Shown here piece by piece: positions 6,821 to 8,757 of a stretch of DNA of 8,757 nt. Under the pieces are notes generated by a model that searched no databases, was not told the DNA's origin, and saw only the letters and a list, made by a program, of their open reading frames with translations. Source of the DNA: an uncultured Eubacteriales bacterium (lineage in GTDB: Bacteria > Bacillota_A > Clostridia > Christensenellales > Aristaeellaceae); contig OMRS01000185.1 in the NCBI GenBank assembly GCA_900313545.1, positions 1 through 8,757 on the forward strand, given 5' to 3'. How positions within the stretch are numbered: position 1 is the first letter of the stretch; each line of letters starts with the position of its first letter. Position numbers and translations under genes: made by a program.

Positions 6821-8757
6821 TTAACGGTTGAAGGGTTCATCAAAGAAACTGAGGCCGTTCAAAACGCCCATGAACCGCCTGAAGAAATCCCAGGAGGCAA
6901 TGGGCCAGGAGAAGCCCATCCGGTAGAGGATCTGCAGCGTGGTGGTCCGGTCCATGATCAGGGTCGTGCGGCTGCGCTCCCCGGAGGAGAAGGAGTAGGC
7001 CATCAGGCTGGTCAGCAGGGGAGACTTCGCCGGGTCGGACTGCGCCCTGGCAAAGGCCTCCTCGTACTCCTTCCGCTCCGTAAAGCGCACCGGGTGTCCC
7101 ATGGCGTTCAGCTCGCCCAGCACGTGCACCATCTTGAGGTACTGGTCGCTGAGCACGTGGAACATGATGCAGTCCGCGGGCGTCTGGGAGAGAAGGACCG
7201 TCGCCCGGGCCACCAGGTCGATGGGCGAAAACTCCATGAGATCGTCCAGGTGCTCATAGGAGATGCAGCCCAGCGCCGCGTAGGCCCGCAGGCTGCCCAT
7301 GGCGGAGTTGGTCCCGTAGTTGATCTGGAACTCGCCGTCGCTGTGGCGGGCGGACAGGTTCCCGTAGCGCATGATCTTGGCCCGGAGCCCCCTGCGCACG
7401 ACGGCCTCCAGCACGGCGCGCTCCGCCAGGAACTTGGAGCGGACGTACTTGTTGGTCAGGTCCTGCCCGAAGTACAGGTCCCGCTCGGAGGGATGGAAAT
7501 GCTCCTCGGGCAGGCTGTCGGTGTAGCCGATTTCCACGACGCTGGTGGTGGAGGTCTGGATCATGGTCGCGCCGGTTTCAAGGCAGTAGTCGATCAGGTT
7601 GAGGGCGCCGCCCACGTTGATGTCCGAGATGCCGGAGTCCGCGGCAAAGTGCTTGACGCTGGCCGCGCAGTTGATGACGGTGCGCACGGGCAGGTCCTTG
7701 AGGGACATGAGCCGCTCGCGGCTGGTGATATCCCCGTCGAGGGCGATGATGCGCGTGCCGAAGAGCTCCTTGGCGGGCGAGTCGAAGTAGTACATCAGCA
7801 GTTCCTTGAGCCGCGCCTCCGGGCCCCGCTCTCCGCCGCGGACCAGGCAGTAGATCCGGCTGTCGGTGGAGGTGAGCAGCTCGTGGAGCACGTGCATGCC
7901 CAGGTATCCGGTGGCGCCGGTGAGCAGCACGTCCCCGAGAGGCATGCGCCCGCCCGTGAGGAAGCTGTCCACGGTGCTTTTCTGAAGCAGCGCGTGAAGC
8001 TCGGTGTAGTCGTAGTCCTCGATCTCGGGATCGGCGGATACGGCGGGCTCCGCCTGTCCGCCCTCGAACATCTGCGCCAGGGCGCGGGGCGTGGGATGGG
8101 TGAACACATCGCCGAAGACCAGGTCATACCCCTTCTTTTTGGCCTCGATGACCACCTGCGTCACCAGCAGGGAGGTGCCGCCGAGGTCGAAGAAGCTCTC
8201 CTCGGGCTGCACGTTGTCCACGTTCAGGAGCTTTGCAAAGATGCCGCAGAAGTCGCTCTCCGCCTTCGTGCGGGTGCCGCCGCCCTCGGCGCGGAACATC
8301 TTGGGCGCGGGCAGGTTCTTCAGATCCAGCTTCCCGTTGGGCGTATAGGGCATGCTGTCCATCTGCATGTAGGCCGTGGGCACCATGTAGGGGGTCAGCG
8401 TCTTTCCCAGGGACTCCCGCAGCGCCGCCAGGTCCACCGGGTGCTCGTTGGTGAACCAGGCGCACAGGTGCTCGATGCCGTTGATCTTTTCGATCTTCAC
8501 GGCGACGGTCTTCATTCCCGGCTGGCGGGAGAGCACCGTCTCCACCTCGCCCAGTTCGATGCGCAGGCCGCGCAGCTTGATCTGGTTGTCCTTTCTGCCG
8601 AGGATCTCGATGCGCCCGTCCGGCAGCCAGCGGGCATAGTCGCCCGACTTGTAGATCCGCACGCCCTGGTAGGAAATGAAGCGTTCGGCGGTCAATTCGG
8701 GCAGGTTGTTGTAGCCCCTGGCCACGCCCCAGCCGCCGATGTACAGTTCGCCCACCA
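6821..8757 (-). CDS. Non-ribosomal peptide synthetase, C-terminal part: A domain end, PCP, terminal thioester reductase (5' truncated)
   Basis: The frame is open to the window edge; the visible part is about 644 residues, numbered here from the GTG codon at 8755, which is an internal Val rather than a start. Seen in order: the end of an adenylation domain with core A6 GELYIGGWGVARGYNN (2-17), A7 with SGDYAR (Asp39), A8 GRKDNQIKLRGLRIELGEVE (53-72), A9 LTPYMVP (120-126) and A10 NGKLDL with the catalytic Lys142; a carrier domain with FFDLGGTSLL, where Ser195 would carry phosphopantetheine; then a reductase of the extended short-chain dehydrogenase type, with NADP-binding TGATGYLG (279-286), a Thr/Ser-rich strand TSTTSVVEIG (401-410) and the Tyr-x-x-x-Lys pair Tyr437/Lys441. 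The C-terminal region (about 540-644) is typical of clostridial reductase modules. Known for the family: the domain reduces the carrier-bound thioester with NADPH, releasing an aldehyde or alcohol. The specificity pocket (A4-A5) and any earlier modules lie outside, so the product cannot be named. It is first of the visible genes in the operon. Confidence 0.94.
   Translation of the reverse strand, partial: VGELYIGGWGVARGYNNLPELTAERFISYQGVRIYKSGDYARWLPDGRIEILGRKDNQIKLRGLRIELGEVETVLSRQPGMKTVAVKIEKINGIEHLCAWFTNEHPVDLAALRESLGKTLTPYMVPTAYMQMDSMPYTPNGKLDLKNLPAPKMFRAEGGGTRTKAESDFCGIFAKLLNVDNVQPEESFFDLGGTSLLVTQVVIEAKKKGYDLVFGDVFTHPTPRALAQMFEGGQAEPAVSADPEIEDYDYTELHALLQKSTVDSFLTGGRMPLGDVLLTGATGYLGMHVLHELLTSTDSRIYCLVRGGERGPEARLKELLMYYFDSPAKELFGTRIIALDGDITSRERLMSLKDLPVRTVINCAASVKHFAADSGISDINVGGALNLIDYCLETGATMIQTSTTSVVEIGYTDSLPEEHFHPSERDLYFGQDLTNKYVRSKFLAERAVLEAVVRRGLRAKIMRYGNLSARHSDGEFQINYGTNSAMGSLRAYAALGCISYEHLDDLMEFSPIDLVARATVLLSQTPADCIMFHVLSDQYLKMVHVLGELNAMGHPVRFTERKEYEEAFARAQSDPAKSPLLTSLMAYSFSSGERSRTTLIMDRTTTLQILYRMGFSWPIASWDFFRRFMGVLNGLSFFDEPFNR

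Noticed and set aside
4665..6824. A 719-residue open frame on the plus strand, opposite the phosphatase and STAS genes
   Set aside because: It is low-complexity (Gly, His, Gln, Asp), has no recognisable domain and overlaps two well-supported minus-strand genes and the terminator.
8091..8639. Short plus-strand open frames inside the NRPS region
   Set aside because: They are shadows in other frames of a gene whose adenylation and carrier motifs are unmistakable on the minus strand.

Overview
The window looks like a GC-rich (roughly 60% by eye) genome of the Clostridia (Bacillota), for example a gut or rumen Lachnospiraceae- or Oscillospiraceae-type bacterium. That placement is an inference. 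It rests on the AGGAGG-type ribosome binding site, intrinsic terminators with T-tracts, a LytS/YesM-type histidine kinase, SpoIIE/RsbU-STAS partner switching, the style of the GGDEF protein and a reductase-ended NRPS. No rRNA, tRNA, CRISPR array, insertion sequence or phage gene was seen.

Layout, left to right. Bases 1-468 (+) are the 3' end of a LytS/YesM-type sensor histidine kinase. Bases 469-1100 contain no credible gene. They hold a strong intrinsic terminator (783-822), an AT-rich promoter candidate (860-888) and a GC-rich leader of about 200 nt with competing hairpins. Bases 1101-4484 (+) encode a 1127-residue membrane receptor with about 14 propeller blades (two seven-bladed propellers), a Y_Y_Y domain, one transmembrane helix, a PAS-like region and an active-looking GGDEF diguanylate cyclase domain. 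Bases 4637-4685 form a bidirectional terminator between convergent transcription units. Bases 4797-8757 (-) are a three-gene operon, read right to left: the C-terminal part of an NRPS (adenylation, carrier, terminal thioester reductase), a stand-alone STAS anti-sigma-factor antagonist, and a membrane-bound RsbU/SpoIIE-type PP2C phosphatase with an extracytoplasmic sensor region.

How the parts may work together (inference). The NRPS would release a peptide or aminoacyl product by NADPH-dependent reduction to an aldehyde or alcohol. The STAS protein and phosphatase form the downstream half of a partner-switching pathway, in which the phosphatase dephosphorylates Ser54 of the STAS protein in response to an outside signal. 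The anti-sigma kinase and sigma factor that would complete the switch are not in the window. Joining a reductase-ended NRPS in one tight operon with a partner switch is the most unusual feature. The second is a receptor built like the sensor half of a Bacteroidetes hybrid two-component system but wired to c-di-GMP synthesis.
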